Source: Pullulanibacillus pueri
GTDB taxonomy: Bacteria; Bacillota; Bacilli; Bacillales; Sporolactobacillaceae
DNA: 41,944 bases
Reading direction: 5' to 3'
Assembly (NCBI RefSeq): GCF_014639255.1
Contig: NZ_BMFV01000013.1
Coordinates: 1 to 41,944 of the forward strand
Shown here: piece after piece, positions 13,766 through 22,243 of the stretch
How the letters are laid out: each line of letters begins with the position of its first letter
How positions within the stretch are numbered: the first letter of the stretch is position 1
Notes under the pieces: generated by a model
What the model saw: the letters and a program-made list of their open reading frames with translations, nothing else
The model's database searches: none
Told to the model about the DNA's origin: nothing
Program-made: the position numbers and the translations under genes

Positions 13766-13814
13766 TTTTAAGTCAATAAAAGTCTTTGAAAACGAAAACC
13801 GGAGGGCTACCAAA

Positions 13815-14300
13815 ATGGGGAAATTCAAAGGAAAAACCAATGCCATGCGCTTATTAAAGGAGAAAAGGCTACCGTATGATAGCTATAGCTATGAAGTCCA
13901 TGATGGAAAAATTGATGGTGTTTCTGTGGCTCAAAAAGTAGGCATTGATCCAAATAAAGTCTATAAAACCTTAGTCACCCAAGGGGTTTCCAAAGCCATC
14001 TACGTCTATGTTATTCCTGTTAAAGACGCATTGGACTTAAAAAAAGCTGCACAAGCAGCGGGAGAGAAAAAAATTGATCTTCTTCCTGTCAAAGACCTAC
14101 AAAAATGGACAGGTTATATTCGCGGTGGCTGTTCGCCCGTCGGTATGAAAAAAAACTACCCAACCTTTATCGATGAACAAGCGAATACCCTTAATTCTAT
14201 AGTGGTTAGTGGTGGTAAAATCGGTGTTCAAATTGAACTCTCTTTAGACAGTCTCATTTCTATAACGCAAGCCTCTCTAAAGCCACTTGTAAGAGATTAA
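13815..14300 (+). CDS. ybaK: YbaK/EbsC-family Cys-tRNA(Pro) deacylase
   Basis: This 161-residue trans-editing protein hydrolyses mischarged Cys-tRNA(Pro). Family marks are the conserved Lys in NKVYKTLVT (active-site lysine in Haemophilus YbaK), then GYIRGGCSPVGMKKNYPTFID, the family signature, and the C-terminal SGGKIGVQIELS. Length is normal for stand-alone YbaK. The ATG at 13815 follows CCGGAGGG. The gene has its own position between two terminated units. Related proteins such as ProX edit other tRNAs, but the GGCSP signature points to YbaK. Confidence 0.9.
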   Translation: MGKFKGKTNAMRLLKEKRLPYDSYSYEVHDGKIDGVSVAQKVGIDPNKVYKTLVTQGVSKAIYVYVIPVKDALDLKKAAQAAGEKKIDLLPVKDLQKWTGYIRGGCSPVGMKKNYPTFIDEQANTLNSIVVSGGKIGVQIELSLDSLISITQASLKPLVRD

Positions 14301-14493
14301 CGTCTCTCACACAAAGCCACAAACGCGATAGCGCCTCCAAGTATAATGAGAGGCGACCCCTTCCTATTCCTTTCGATGTTCAATGATGGCACACATAGCG
14401 AGCGAACATCAGAAGTCTTAACAAAGCGTATACATTAAGCGAACACCTCATTCATATCTATCAAACTGACAAACCCCTAAAGTCGAAAATAAA
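14301..14493. other. Gene-free stretch with two hairpins
   Basis: Between ybaK and the phr terminator no coding frame is convincing. Two inverted repeats are seen: CGCCTC/GAGGCG (14332-14355) and GATGTTC/GAACATC (14375-14410). GCGAACA occurs twice. None has a T-run on either strand, so they are not obvious terminators. I see no promoter or known RNA here. Confidence 0.5.
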
Positions 14494-14529
14494 AAAGCTC
14501 CAAAACCCTCCATAAGGATTTGAAGCTTT
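14487..14529 (-). terminator. Terminator of the rap-phr transcript
   Basis: On the minus strand AAAGCTTCAAATCC pairs with GGGTTTTGGAGCTTT (imperfect stem, 14529-14494), followed by a T-run. It lies about 90 bases after the phr stop; the bases between hold nothing I recognise. Confidence 0.7.
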
Positions 14530-14617
14530 CAAAAGTACAAACTAATAGAACGTTTATGAATTAGTGAGCAAGTTGGCTTAAATTCGTTTTACAATTTTCA
14601 AAGACTTTCCATTATAA

Positions 14618-14800
14618 TTAGCGATTTTGTGAGGAATCGAAAACTTGATTAAAATCAAGTGCCCAAGCAGATACGCCAGTAACTAATCCTTCTCTTTCAG
14701 CGTTTTTTTGTTGTGGGGCAAAGTTTTGTGAGAAAGAGAAGATAAGCACAGCCAATAAACCTAGACCTAGCACTACTAATGTTGTTTTAATTTTTTTCAA
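14618..14800 (-). CDS. Phr-type signalling peptide precursor
   Basis: The start is TTG at 14800, chosen because GGAGGG lies six bases upstream. The TTG overlaps the rap stop codon (TTGA, four bases shared), the usual rap-phr coupling. The 60-residue product begins MKKIKTTLVVLGLGLLAVLI, a Lys-rich signal peptide, then FSFSQNFAPQQKNAER, and ends ALDFNQVFDSSQNR. Phr precursors are exported and cut to a 5-6 residue peptide that re-enters through Opp and blocks the partner Rap. Known B. subtilis Phr peptides mostly have a basic second residue, as in ARNQT. No such block is at this C-terminus, so the mature peptide is new and cannot be predicted safely. Confidence 0.8.
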   Translation of the reverse strand: MKKIKTTLVVLGLGLLAVLIFSFSQNFAPQQKNAEREGLVTGVSAWALDFNQVFDSSQNR

Positions 14801-15894
14801 TTTAATCCCTCCGATTGGCATATTTTATTTCTTGCATTTGAAGCTAAAGCATAATATTCTGCAGCTTCTTTATATAATTCTTGTTGTCTGTAATAACTCG
14901 CCAATTGTTCACTATATTCATCAACGTACCTCCATAACTTTTCTTTATGGAAGTATGCAATTCCTTCTTCATAGACTGTTTTGAAATTACTAGTGCCATA
15001 ATTTTCGTAATATGCTTCCAATAATTTAAATCTTACTAAGTACTCATTATTACCATAATTATTACACGACTCTATTCCTTTTTGCAACCATTCTGATGCG
15101 TCTTCCTTATTTCCTAACTTGTAATTTTCTCTTGACAGTAGATAAGCTGTTATATAATGTACTTCTTTCCTTGCAGATAAACTTTTAACAAGCCAGTGGA
15201 CTGCTGCACTTGCTTTATTTTGACTGGCATAGAGTAATCCCAAATTGTGTAAAGCATTAGATTTTAATGAATTATCACCAATCTGATTGGCATAATCTAG
15301 CACTCTATAAAACTGTTCCTCTGCTTGCTCATATTGCTTCATATCAATAGAATTAAGACCTAGAATCAATTCACAGGAAGCAATTTTCTTATTATACTCT
15401 AACTTATCTCGAAAAGTTTCTAAGGCTTTTGTAATATATTGAACAGAGTGAAGTGTATCTTCTAGATGATAATACATAAAAGCCATTTTATAATCATACT
15501 CAGCTCGTTCGATCTCGTCATCAATAGACCCTAAGCGTTGTTCAGCAACTTCAAAACTCGTTCTAGCATCATTAAAATCACTGTTACAAATAATAGAATG
15601 AAGACCTTTAAAAAGATAAAAGCGATAACACCATTGGTCGTCTAAAAGTTGCTTAACGGGCTCAATTTTTTCTAGCAGATCTTGTGCTTTTTCAAAATCA
15701 ACATTCAACAGAGCATAGCCAAATAACACGACATTAAATTGTGTTTGGAGTTGATGATTTGCTTCAAATTCATCATAGGAATCCTCAAGTTGTTTATATA
15801 GTGTTGTTGCTCTTGTTAAATTTTGAACTTTCACATTAAAGTAAAACTCATTGAGTAAATCCGTCAACCTACTGACACTATTAGCTGCTTGCAA
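14797..15894 (-). CDS. Rap-family TPR regulator (response-regulator phosphatase or antagonist)
   Basis: This 365-residue cytosolic protein is built as Rap proteins are. It has an N-terminal helical bundle (about 1-70) and then TPR repeats, including YEQAEEQFYRVLDYANQIGD and SNALHNLGLLYASQNKASAA. There is no DNA-binding helix-turn-helix, which argues against NprR/PlcR types. Rap proteins dephosphorylate Spo0F or block ComA or DegU and are silenced by their Phr peptide. In a by-eye alignment the N-terminal EDQ..YY..FRH segment, which includes the catalytic Gln of RapH, reads ANHQLQTQFNVVLFGY here. Phosphatase activity is therefore uncertain. The start is TTG at 15894 after GAGGTG. It is followed directly by the phr gene. 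Confidence 0.85.
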   Translation of the reverse strand: MQAANSVSRLTDLLNEFYFNVKVQNLTRATTLYKQLEDSYDEFEANHQLQTQFNVVLFGYALLNVDFEKAQDLLEKIEPVKQLLDDQWCYRFYLFKGLHSIICNSDFNDARTSFEVAEQRLGSIDDEIERAEYDYKMAFMYYHLEDTLHSVQYITKALETFRDKLEYNKKIASCELILGLNSIDMKQYEQAEEQFYRVLDYANQIGDNSLKSNALHNLGLLYASQNKASAAVHWLVKSLSARKEVHYITAYLLSRENYKLGNKEDASEWLQKGIESCNNYGNNEYLVRFKLLEAYYENYGTSNFKTVYEEGIAYFHKEKLWRYVDEYSEQLASYYRQQELYKEAAEYYALASNARNKICQSEGLN

Positions 15895-15933
15895 TCATCA
15901 CACCTCACTTTACTGATAAATAATTACATTCTG

Positions 15934-15939
15934 ATTATA
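15934..15939 (-). promoter_or_regulatory. Extended -10 promoter of rap-phr, in a 357-base gene-free gap
   Basis: On the minus strand TGC TATAAT (TATAAT at 15939-15934) lies 40 bases before the rap start, and the -35 is poor. The remainder of the gap up to 16251 holds no convincing coding frame. A TGC TAAAAT (16208-16216) on the plus strand may be the promoter of the small membrane gene. I see no ComA-type box. Confidence 0.5.
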
Positions 15940-16251
15940 GCATTAATTTCCAATAAAAAAATTGGGAAAACCTCTCTATTTTCCACTTGGTGATAAGGGG
16001 AATATTCGTTTGTTTTTCCGAAAGTCCGAAATGAGTACAATTCAAGTGTTCTTATGTGCATTACATCTAGAGGCTATTCTCATTAAAAAATAAAAAGACT
16101 TCTGACGCAACCAACAAAATCCACCAAAAAAGAGTTTATGTGCTTAGATATTCACGAAGATTGTCACTTAACTGTTACAACTTACATCTTAATTCGCTTT
16201 GATCCCGTGCTAAAATAAGGATAGACATTATATGGATCAGGAGTGGAAAAC

Positions 16252-16443
16252 ATGAAACTTAACTCAATGATGCTTTTAATCATAGCGCTGCTCCTTTTAG
16301 CCCTCTCTTTTATTACCAGTGATTTTATTGTCGCCTTACCGCTGGCTATTCTCATTATCGTGGTTGGCATTAGCTTCGTTTTAATCAATTTTTCCATAAT
16401 CCTTAAAATTAAAGAACATAAAGAGTCAAAACTCATAAAATAA
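16252..16443 (+). CDS. Small hydrophobic membrane protein, unknown function
   Basis: The start is the ATG at 16252, eight bases after AGGAG (16239-16243); a GTG at 16243 lies inside that site and is unlikely. The 63-residue product has two membrane segments, MMLLIIALLLLALSFI and IVALPLAILIIVVGISFVLI, and a basic tail KIKEHKESKLIK, so both ends probably face the cytoplasm. I do not recognise the family. It has its own terminator and is convergent with the exopolysaccharide locus. Nothing in the neighbourhood shows its role. Confidence 0.65.
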   Translation: MKLNSMMLLIIALLLLALSFITSDFIVALPLAILIIVVGISFVLINFSIILKIKEHKESKLIK

Positions 16444-16445
16444 AT

Positions 16446-16486
16446 AAACGGGCCACTCACATCGTATAGTGAGTAGCCCGTTTTCA
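16446..16486. terminator. Bidirectional terminator closing the exopolysaccharide locus
   Basis: A 15-base stem AAACGGGCCACTCAC (16446-16460) / GTGAGTAGCCCGTTT (16469-16483) with one mismatch has T-rich ends on both strands. It terminates the small membrane gene on the plus strand and, on the minus strand, follows galE, the last gene of the eps-type locus. Confidence 0.85.
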
Positions 16487-16522
16487 ATTGCCGCTGTTCT
16501 TAATAACGAACTAAAATTTCCA

Positions 16523-17563
16523 CTAATGCCTTATAGCGACCTTTTTCTTAACTTGATAGCCATTAGGATTTTGAGTTTGCCACCGCCATGTGTCTCTACA
16601 CATATCTTCTAAGCTTTTCTGAGCCGTCCATCCAAGTTCACGTTGCGCTTTTGCGACATTAGCATAACTTTCCCCAATGTCTCCCTGACGTCGTTCCACT
16701 ATTTTACAGGGAATTTGTCTCCCGGAAATCCTTTCAAAAGTTGAGATCAATTCAAGTACACTATACCCCTGCCCTGTTCCAAGATTATAAGCATTTATAC
16801 CTGCATCATCCTTACTTTTCTCCAGTGCTTTTACATGCCCTTGGGCCAAATCAACAACATGGACATAATCCCGAATCCCTGTACCGTCTGGAGTGTCATA
16901 ATCATTTCCGTAAATATTGAGATATGGGTGTCTACCGATGGCCACCTGAGCCACATAAGGAACCAGATTATTCGGAGTCCCAAGCGGGTCTTCGCCAATA
17001 TGCCCACTTTCATGAGCCCCCACTGGATTAAAATAGCGTAAAATTTGAATAGACCATTGTGGATGGGCTTTATAAACATCGTGTAAGATATTCTCAAGCA
17101 TGAGTTTCGATCGCCCGTAAGGATTGGTCGCCGATAAAGGGGCTTCCTCGGTAAAGGGCACACAGGTGTTTCTTCCATAAACAGTAGCTGAAGAGCTAAA
17201 AACTAAACGCCTCACTCCAAAAGTCTGCATCGCTTCACAAAGATTGAGCGTTCCGGTTATATTATGATGATAATAAGCAAGTGGCTTTTCTACCGATTCT
17301 CCAACTGCTTTTAATCCCGCAAAATGAATCACAGCATTGATGTTATTTTCAACAAACACACGACGAATCTCCATAGAATCTAGCAAATCAACTTGATAGC
17401 ATTTAAACGATTTTCCACTAATGCTTTGAACCCTGTGCAAAACTTCTTGTTTACTGTTTGAAAAATTATCAAGAATTATCACCTTGTAACCTGCCCTTAG
17501 TAGTTCAACGCAGGTATGCGATCCGATGTATCCCGCTCCACCGGTGACTAAAACTGTCATCAT
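16523..17563 (-). CDS. galE: UDP-glucose 4-epimerase GalE
   Basis: This 346-residue SDR enzyme interconverts UDP-glucose and UDP-galactose (or the GlcNAc forms) with bound NAD. The N-terminal NAD motif is GGAGYIGSH (8-16), the catalytic Ser/Thr is in VFSSSATVYG, and YxxxK is in NPYGRSKLMLE. RYFNPVGAHESGHIGEDP and the C-terminal ERRQGDIGESYA are typical of GalE. It is the last gene of the minus-strand locus and 49 bases after the LCP gene. It probably supplies UDP-Gal or UDP-GalNAc to the polymer. Start is ATG ATG at 17563. Confidence 0.95.
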   Translation of the reverse strand: MMTVLVTGGAGYIGSHTCVELLRAGYKVIILDNFSNSKQEVLHRVQSISGKSFKCYQVDLLDSMEIRRVFVENNINAVIHFAGLKAVGESVEKPLAYYHHNITGTLNLCEAMQTFGVRRLVFSSSATVYGRNTCVPFTEEAPLSATNPYGRSKLMLENILHDVYKAHPQWSIQILRYFNPVGAHESGHIGEDPLGTPNNLVPYVAQVAIGRHPYLNIYGNDYDTPDGTGIRDYVHVVDLAQGHVKALEKSKDDAGINAYNLGTGQGYSVLELISTFERISGRQIPCKIVERRQGDIGESYANVAKAQRELGWTAQKSLEDMCRDTWRWQTQNPNGYQVKKKVAIRH

Positions 17564-17612
17564 TATTGATCACCTTCTCCCTATATTAGTCGCCTGAAAT
17601 TTTCTTTTATCC

Positions 17613-18560
17613 TTAACCTTTAAATGCTGTTTCTATGAGATCATGCACATGCTGCCTCTCTTCGTCAGAGACCAATACCCAGCTCACACCATCTAAATAT
17701 TTTGGAGTTCCCTGTACCTCGTAATTACTTATCTTTTGTCTACAGTCCCTATAATCAGTAGCCAAGAGTTTCATATCACTAAAGCTTAAATTCGTCTGAA
17801 CATTATCTCCTAATGCACTTAAAATCGTATTAATATTCTTTACTGCAATAAGGCTTTTTCCTTGATTAATAATCGCTTGAATGACTTGCCGCTGACGTTC
17901 ATTTCGCCCAAAGTCACCCTGTGGATCATCATGTCGCATTCTTGAATAAGCCAGCGCCTCTTTACCATTTAAGTGAAGTGTTCCGGTTGTGAAGTGAAAA
18001 TCTGAGTCCTTCCAATCCAAAGTATTATTCACAGTGACTCCCCCAACGGCATCAACGAGATTATCCAACCCTTCCATGTTAATTTTCACGTAATAAGCAA
18101 TATCAATATTGAGATAATCCTCAACGGTTTGAACTGCTAAGGCCTCGTCACCGTAAGCATAAGCGGCATTGATCTTACTGAATCCTGATCGCCCCTCAAT
18201 ATGAACCCTTGTATCCCTTGGTATGCTTGTCATCGTTAAGGCCTTTTTCCTTGGATTTAAGGTCGCAACAATCATTGTGTCGGACCGCCCCTTATCCCCT
18301 TTACGCTCATCAACCCCGAGAAGGAGTATATTAATAGCTGGGGGACTTTCCTCTTCTGCCGTTTTCTTTGCATCTTTTGACCTACTCTTATCCAGTGGAA
18401 GAACGTCATCTTCATCCTTGCTTAAAGGCTTATAGACCTCCTGAGCCGTTTGTTTCACAGAATGGTATAAATAATAAGCATAGCCGCCAACCGACACAAA
18501 AAAAAGACCTAAAAGGGTCCCGATAATGATGAATGTTAATTTAAGTTTTCGACGTTTCAT
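17613..18560 (-). CDS. LytR-CpsA-Psr (LCP) family wall-polymer ligase
   Basis: This 315-residue protein has a short basic N-terminus, one membrane anchor (LTFIIIGTLLGLFFVSVGGY) and an extracellular LCP domain. Key segments are LLLGVDERKGDKGRSDTMIV and MTSIPRDTRVHI, which carry the Asp and Arg residues that bind the pyrophosphate. YSRMRHDDPQGDFGRNERQR and the following helices are also family marks. LCP enzymes move lipid-linked polymers onto peptidoglycan. A position inside the exopolysaccharide locus suggests it attaches this polymer to the cell wall, so part of the product may be capsule-like. AAGGAGA precedes the ATG. Confidence 0.92.
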   Translation of the reverse strand: MKRRKLKLTFIIIGTLLGLFFVSVGGYAYYLYHSVKQTAQEVYKPLSKDEDDVLPLDKSRSKDAKKTAEEESPPAINILLLGVDERKGDKGRSDTMIVATLNPRKKALTMTSIPRDTRVHIEGRSGFSKINAAYAYGDEALAVQTVEDYLNIDIAYYVKINMEGLDNLVDAVGGVTVNNTLDWKDSDFHFTTGTLHLNGKEALAYSRMRHDDPQGDFGRNERQRQVIQAIINQGKSLIAVKNINTILSALGDNVQTNLSFSDMKLLATDYRDCRQKISNYEVQGTPKYLDGVSWVLVSDEERQHVHDLIETAFKG

Positions 18561-18581
18561 TGATTAACACTGTCTCCTTTT

Positions 18582-19712
18582 TTAAAGTTTACTACGACCA
18601 TAAGATCGCTCTCTTATTGGCTTCTTCAAAAATGAAACAATAGAATAAAAATAACCTGATAGGACCTTTTTAAAGACCTGTAGCAGACTATAAAAATAGT
18701 AGGAAGTGATGAAAATAACCACTGAGATAAAGAGATGAAAAGCAATATAAGATTGCAACGATTCAATATTAAATAAAATAAAAAGGTTCGTCATAATACT
18801 TAGGAATAGGACATGCGTAATATATATTCCTACTGCTTGCGCTCCAATTTTTGTGAAAATTGTTTGCCTGCCGTACTGCTTATTTTTAATAGCAACACAG
18901 AATAAGATGAGGGTTAAAGGAAGTGTACTTAAATTATAATTACTTCCACTACTATATCCATTAAGTGGACCAATTGTTATCATCGCTTCACCAACACCTA
19001 AAATAGAGAAAATAATAAAAAAGATCACAAAGGTAGATGTTTTAATCTTTTCTATCCTCCTTAATAGACCTTCATAATGATAAGCTATAAAACAGCCCAA
19101 GGTCGTATAAAACAAGCCATAAAATAAAGCATCATTAGTATTGATTGGCAAACGGAATATCCCAGAGTAGGTTTGCCCAAATAGCCCAATCACATTTAAG
19201 CAAAAACCAATGCCGAGAAGTAATCCTATCTTATTCACTTTGATAAATAAAGATAAAATAAGGATTGACCAGATCAAAGCTGTTAAATACCAAAGCTGAT
19301 AGGATGTTTGCCCATATCCGTAGTAAATGGGAAGTAATTTTGCCTGAGAATAAATAAAGGATGTGACTTCATGCCCTACATCTAATCCTTTGAGATGTGA
19401 GAGTAACATACACTTTATGAGGTCATAAATAAAATAAAATAAATACCAAGTCACAAATAGTTTGATGATTTTCATTAAGTACCTTTTAACATAGAGGGTC
19501 TGCCCTTGCTTATTTAAAATTTTCACACCTAATAAAAAACCTGAAACCACAAAAAAGTAGGAAACAACAAATCTAGGAAAAAGGAGGATGACATAATGAA
19601 AATAGATACCATTAATTCCCCCAATATAAGCATCAGCTGGGGCTGCATGAAACCACACAACGAGATACATACAAAAACATTTGATTAAGTCTATAGTATA
19701 ATTTCTCTGCAA
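18582..19712 (-). CDS. Acyltransferase family 3 membrane protein (first of two)
   Basis: The start is TTG at 19712, seven bases after GGAGG; an in-frame TTG at 19727 overlaps that site. The product is 376 residues with about ten membrane segments. The N-terminus YTIDLIKCFCMYLVVWFHAA matches the acyltransferase-3 pattern, whose His (in WFHA) is needed for activity. Such enzymes add O-acetyl or succinyl groups to polysaccharides, using cytoplasmic acyl-CoA. It lies 21 bases after a second enzyme of the same family; the pair probably decorate different positions of the repeat unit. Confidence 0.85.
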   Translation of the reverse strand: MQRNYTIDLIKCFCMYLVVWFHAAPADAYIGGINGIYFHYVILLFPRFVVSYFFVVSGFLLGVKILNKQGQTLYVKRYLMKIIKLFVTWYLFYFIYDLIKCMLLSHLKGLDVGHEVTSFIYSQAKLLPIYYGYGQTSYQLWYLTALIWSILILSLFIKVNKIGLLLGIGFCLNVIGLFGQTYSGIFRLPINTNDALFYGLFYTTLGCFIAYHYEGLLRRIEKIKTSTFVIFFIIFSILGVGEAMITIGPLNGYSSGSNYNLSTLPLTLILFCVAIKNKQYGRQTIFTKIGAQAVGIYITHVLFLSIMTNLFILFNIESLQSYIAFHLFISVVIFITSYYFYSLLQVFKKVLSGYFYSIVSFLKKPIRERSYGRSKL

Positions 19713-19733
19713 AGTATTAACCTCCAATAGCCC

Positions 19734-20927
19734 CTAAGCACTTTTCGGTAGTCTTCTTTTATGGATCACTTTCGTCACTTTTTTTGAAAGTAATCTACCA
19801 CAGCTTATACACGGGATTTCAATATAACGTCGTGCGATGGTTGCTACCATAAAACTCACAACAATTGACAGCAATAAGATGGGGACAATGGGCAGATGCC
19901 TATACAATAAATGAACAATAAAAAGCATAACCGGAAGATGGTAAAGGTAGAGACTATAAGAGATCCTTCCTAAAAATAAAAAAGGCTTTTTAAGTAACCA
20001 TTTTTCAACTTTAACAGAACTAAGCACTATGACAATAATTCCTATCGCTCCCAGCATTTCTCCATACTGATTAATGCCCAAATCAACTAATCCATTGCCC
20101 ACCACACTCATTAAGTGATTGGATTCAAGAACATGCTCTATAATATAGGGAAAAATGGATTCTGAAAAATTGTAGACAATAAGAGAGATGAGCAACAATG
20201 AGAGTTTCATTTTCATTGAAAGTCTATTAACCCCATCGATAATGTGTATTCTATACTTTGCAATGAGCACGCCCATTATAAACATAGGGATAAAGCGCAA
20301 TGTATCAAAATATGTCGTTGCATACCCATTAGATAGTTCAAATGTGAATTTATTATTTAAGCCACCGATAATTGCTAAAATAAAACAAATAAAGAGCGTG
20401 CTCTTCAAGTTAAATTTATTCACGCACAGTACTATAAGTGGAAAAATAATAGAGAGCCGCATTTCATGGGCTAATGACCAAATGACAGGATCATAAGCAT
20501 CAGAGTGAATATTCCCAACCAGAGTAAGGCTCTCTAATAAATACTTATTAAAAGGATGCGCACTCCAAGGTATATTCACAAAAGCACTGGCTTTATCAAC
20601 ATCTCCTGAAATGAAATACGATAACATGACCGAAAAACCAAGCGCGATAACAAAAGGAATATATATCCTAAAGATTCGTTTGATTAAGTAAGGAAAATAC
20701 TCCACCTTGGTTTGGCTTAAAAACGGTAAGGCGAGAACGAAACCACTTAAAACGAAGAAAAACATAACGGCTCCTCCACCATTGACTAAGATTCGCAATG
20801 GTGACCAAGTTAATAACTGCGTCACAAGTAATGGAACAGCTGGAAAAACCAATGAGACATGCCCGATTAAAACACAAGAAGCTGCAAGGCCACGGAGCGA
20901 ATCTAATTGCTCAAAGCGTTGGTGCAT
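19734..20927 (-). CDS. Acyltransferase family 3 membrane protein (second of two)
   Basis: This 397-residue protein has about ten membrane segments. The N-terminal LDSLRGLAASCVLIGHVSLV has the R-G-L-A and active-site His of OafA-type O-acyltransferases. FFFVLSGFVLALPF and SYSLYLYHLPVMLF are further family marks. Unlike some OafA proteins it has no C-terminal SGNH domain. A probable function is O-acetylation of the exopolysaccharide. It is closer to the OafA type than its neighbour at 18582. The ATG follows AAAGGAGGAAAAAG. Confidence 0.88.
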   Translation of the reverse strand: MHQRFEQLDSLRGLAASCVLIGHVSLVFPAVPLLVTQLLTWSPLRILVNGGGAVMFFFVLSGFVLALPFLSQTKVEYFPYLIKRIFRIYIPFVIALGFSVMLSYFISGDVDKASAFVNIPWSAHPFNKYLLESLTLVGNIHSDAYDPVIWSLAHEMRLSIIFPLIVLCVNKFNLKSTLFICFILAIIGGLNNKFTFELSNGYATTYFDTLRFIPMFIMGVLIAKYRIHIIDGVNRLSMKMKLSLLLISLIVYNFSESIFPYIIEHVLESNHLMSVVGNGLVDLGINQYGEMLGAIGIIVIVLSSVKVEKWLLKKPFLFLGRISYSLYLYHLPVMLFIVHLLYRHLPIVPILLLSIVVSFMVATIARRYIEIPCISCGRLLSKKVTKVIHKRRLPKSA

Positions 20928-20945
20928 CTTTTTCCTCCTTTCTAT

Positions 20946-21086
20946 TCAACGCAAATAGCGACCTTTAACAAAGGAAATTTTCACAGCATAAACAAAGAGA
21001 AGGAAATAATCCCTCCTCTTCAATAGACTGCTTGGATTCATATTTTTCAAATTATTCACAAAAAAATTATCATGTTTAATAATCAA
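20946..21086 (-). CDS. 46-residue orphan, possible acyltransferase remnant
   Basis: This small frame starts with TTG at 21086 after GAGGAGAATATTT and ends at TGA 20948-20946. It encodes MIIKHDNFFVNNLKNM, NPSSLLKRRDYFLLFVYAV and KISFVKGRYLR. The last part resembles the N-terminal region that precedes the hexapeptide repeats in capsule acetyltransferases of the WbbJ/maltose-acetyltransferase type, which would make it a leftover N-terminus. It fills almost all of an otherwise unexplained 180-base gap and is in line with its neighbours. It may also be a real small protein. I could not confirm homology. Confidence 0.4.
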   Translation of the reverse strand: MIIKHDNFFVNNLKNMNPSSLLKRRDYFLLFVYAVKISFVKGRYLR

Positions 21087-21107
21087 AAATATTCTCCTCG
21101 ATTTGCA

Positions 21108-22151
21108 TTAATGTGTGAAACTGTTTCTTAATCTCCGTTTTACTTTACTCATAGGTCTTTTCACTTGTAGAAGTGTACTGAAGTAAATTCTGTAGAGTTT
21201 ATATAGATGATCAAAGATAAAAATATTATAATGGGATATTTTTACATAAAATTTAAATTCACTTAACCGATAATTTGTAAAAAATCCTGAATAATTTTTG
21301 TTAATCTTTTTTCGTAAGTCATCCCTATATATCTTATCTGGATCAACATGCTTATTTTTTTGAAGACCTCTGTAATTATTATATATGTCTTTAAAAAATC
21401 GAAATTCAGCCAATTTCAAGATATAAGGATCTTTAATATTTTCCTTAAGAAAATAATATCTTTCCTCCTGTGATTCAACACCATCTAAATTTCGCAGTGA
21501 ATAAGTTTCTTGTTTATCCATTCTGCTTCCTTTTCTTTTAATATAATTGTATTTTCCTGTTTCTATAAAAACATATTTATTTAACTTGTAATAGACTTTA
21601 TACGCCAAAAATCCATCTTCATATAATTTATCTGGATACCTTAAGTCATTAAATAAGTCCCTTTTATATAGTTTATTGACAGGCGAATTCCTTATAGGGA
21701 ACTCTAATAAACCCTTTAAAGCAAATAAATTATTACCCACTTCAATTTTCCCCTGATCTTCTTTTATTTCTATATGCCCATTTTTAACTATTTTTAAATT
21801 GCATTCCACAACATCCGCATCATGTTTTAAGGCAAGAGTATATAATAATTCGTACATATCTTTATCTATATAATCATCACCATCAACAAAGCCAATGTAA
21901 TCACCTTTTGCCACATCAAGTCCTAAGTTTCTTGCAGACGCAGGCCCACCATTTTCCTTATGTATAACCCTTACTCTTATATCCTTTTTTGCGTACTCCT
22001 CACATATTTCACCGGAATGATCTGTTGAGCCGTCATTTATAAGAATTAATTCAAAATGTGGAAACGTTTGCTCCAAGATAGAGTTTATACATTTCTCAAT
22101 ATAATTTTCAATATTATATATCGGCACAATAATACTAATAATTGGTTTCAA
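21108..22151 (-). CDS. GT2 family glycosyltransferase
   Basis: The product is a 347-residue GT-A glycosyltransferase. It starts KPIISIIVPIYN and then has LILINDGSTDHSG and GGPASARNLGLDVAKGDYIG, with the metal-binding FVDGDDY at about residue 90. The C-terminal third is Lys/Tyr-rich and specific to this protein. The chosen start is TTG at 22151, nine bases after GGGGGG, which gives the same N-terminal layout as the GT2 at 27466. ATG at 22157 is also possible. It is strongly AT-rich (one 60-base line at 21241 has 11 G/C). It transfers one sugar of the repeat unit; donor and acceptor unknown. Confidence 0.88.
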   Translation of the reverse strand: MKPIISIIVPIYNIENYIEKCINSILEQTFPHFELILINDGSTDHSGEICEEYAKKDIRVRVIHKENGGPASARNLGLDVAKGDYIGFVDGDDYIDKDMYELLYTLALKHDADVVECNLKIVKNGHIEIKEDQGKIEVGNNLFALKGLLEFPIRNSPVNKLYKRDLFNDLRYPDKLYEDGFLAYKVYYKLNKYVFIETGKYNYIKRKGSRMDKQETYSLRNLDGVESQEERYYFLKENIKDPYILKLAEFRFFKDIYNNYRGLQKNKHVDPDKIYRDDLRKKINKNYSGFFTNYRLSEFKFYVKISHYNIFIFDHLYKLYRIYFSTLLQVKRPMSKVKRRLRNSFTH

Positions 22152-22243
22152 GTACATCATCCCCCCTATACACCATTTTTTCATATAATGTCACTAACCT
22201 CACTGAATAGTTAGTAATTTTTTTTGGTTACCCGATGTATGTT

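Noticed and set aside
14332..14410. Structured RNA between ybaK and the phr terminator
   Set aside because: Two short inverted repeats are present but match no RNA family I know, and there is no promoter or T-run.
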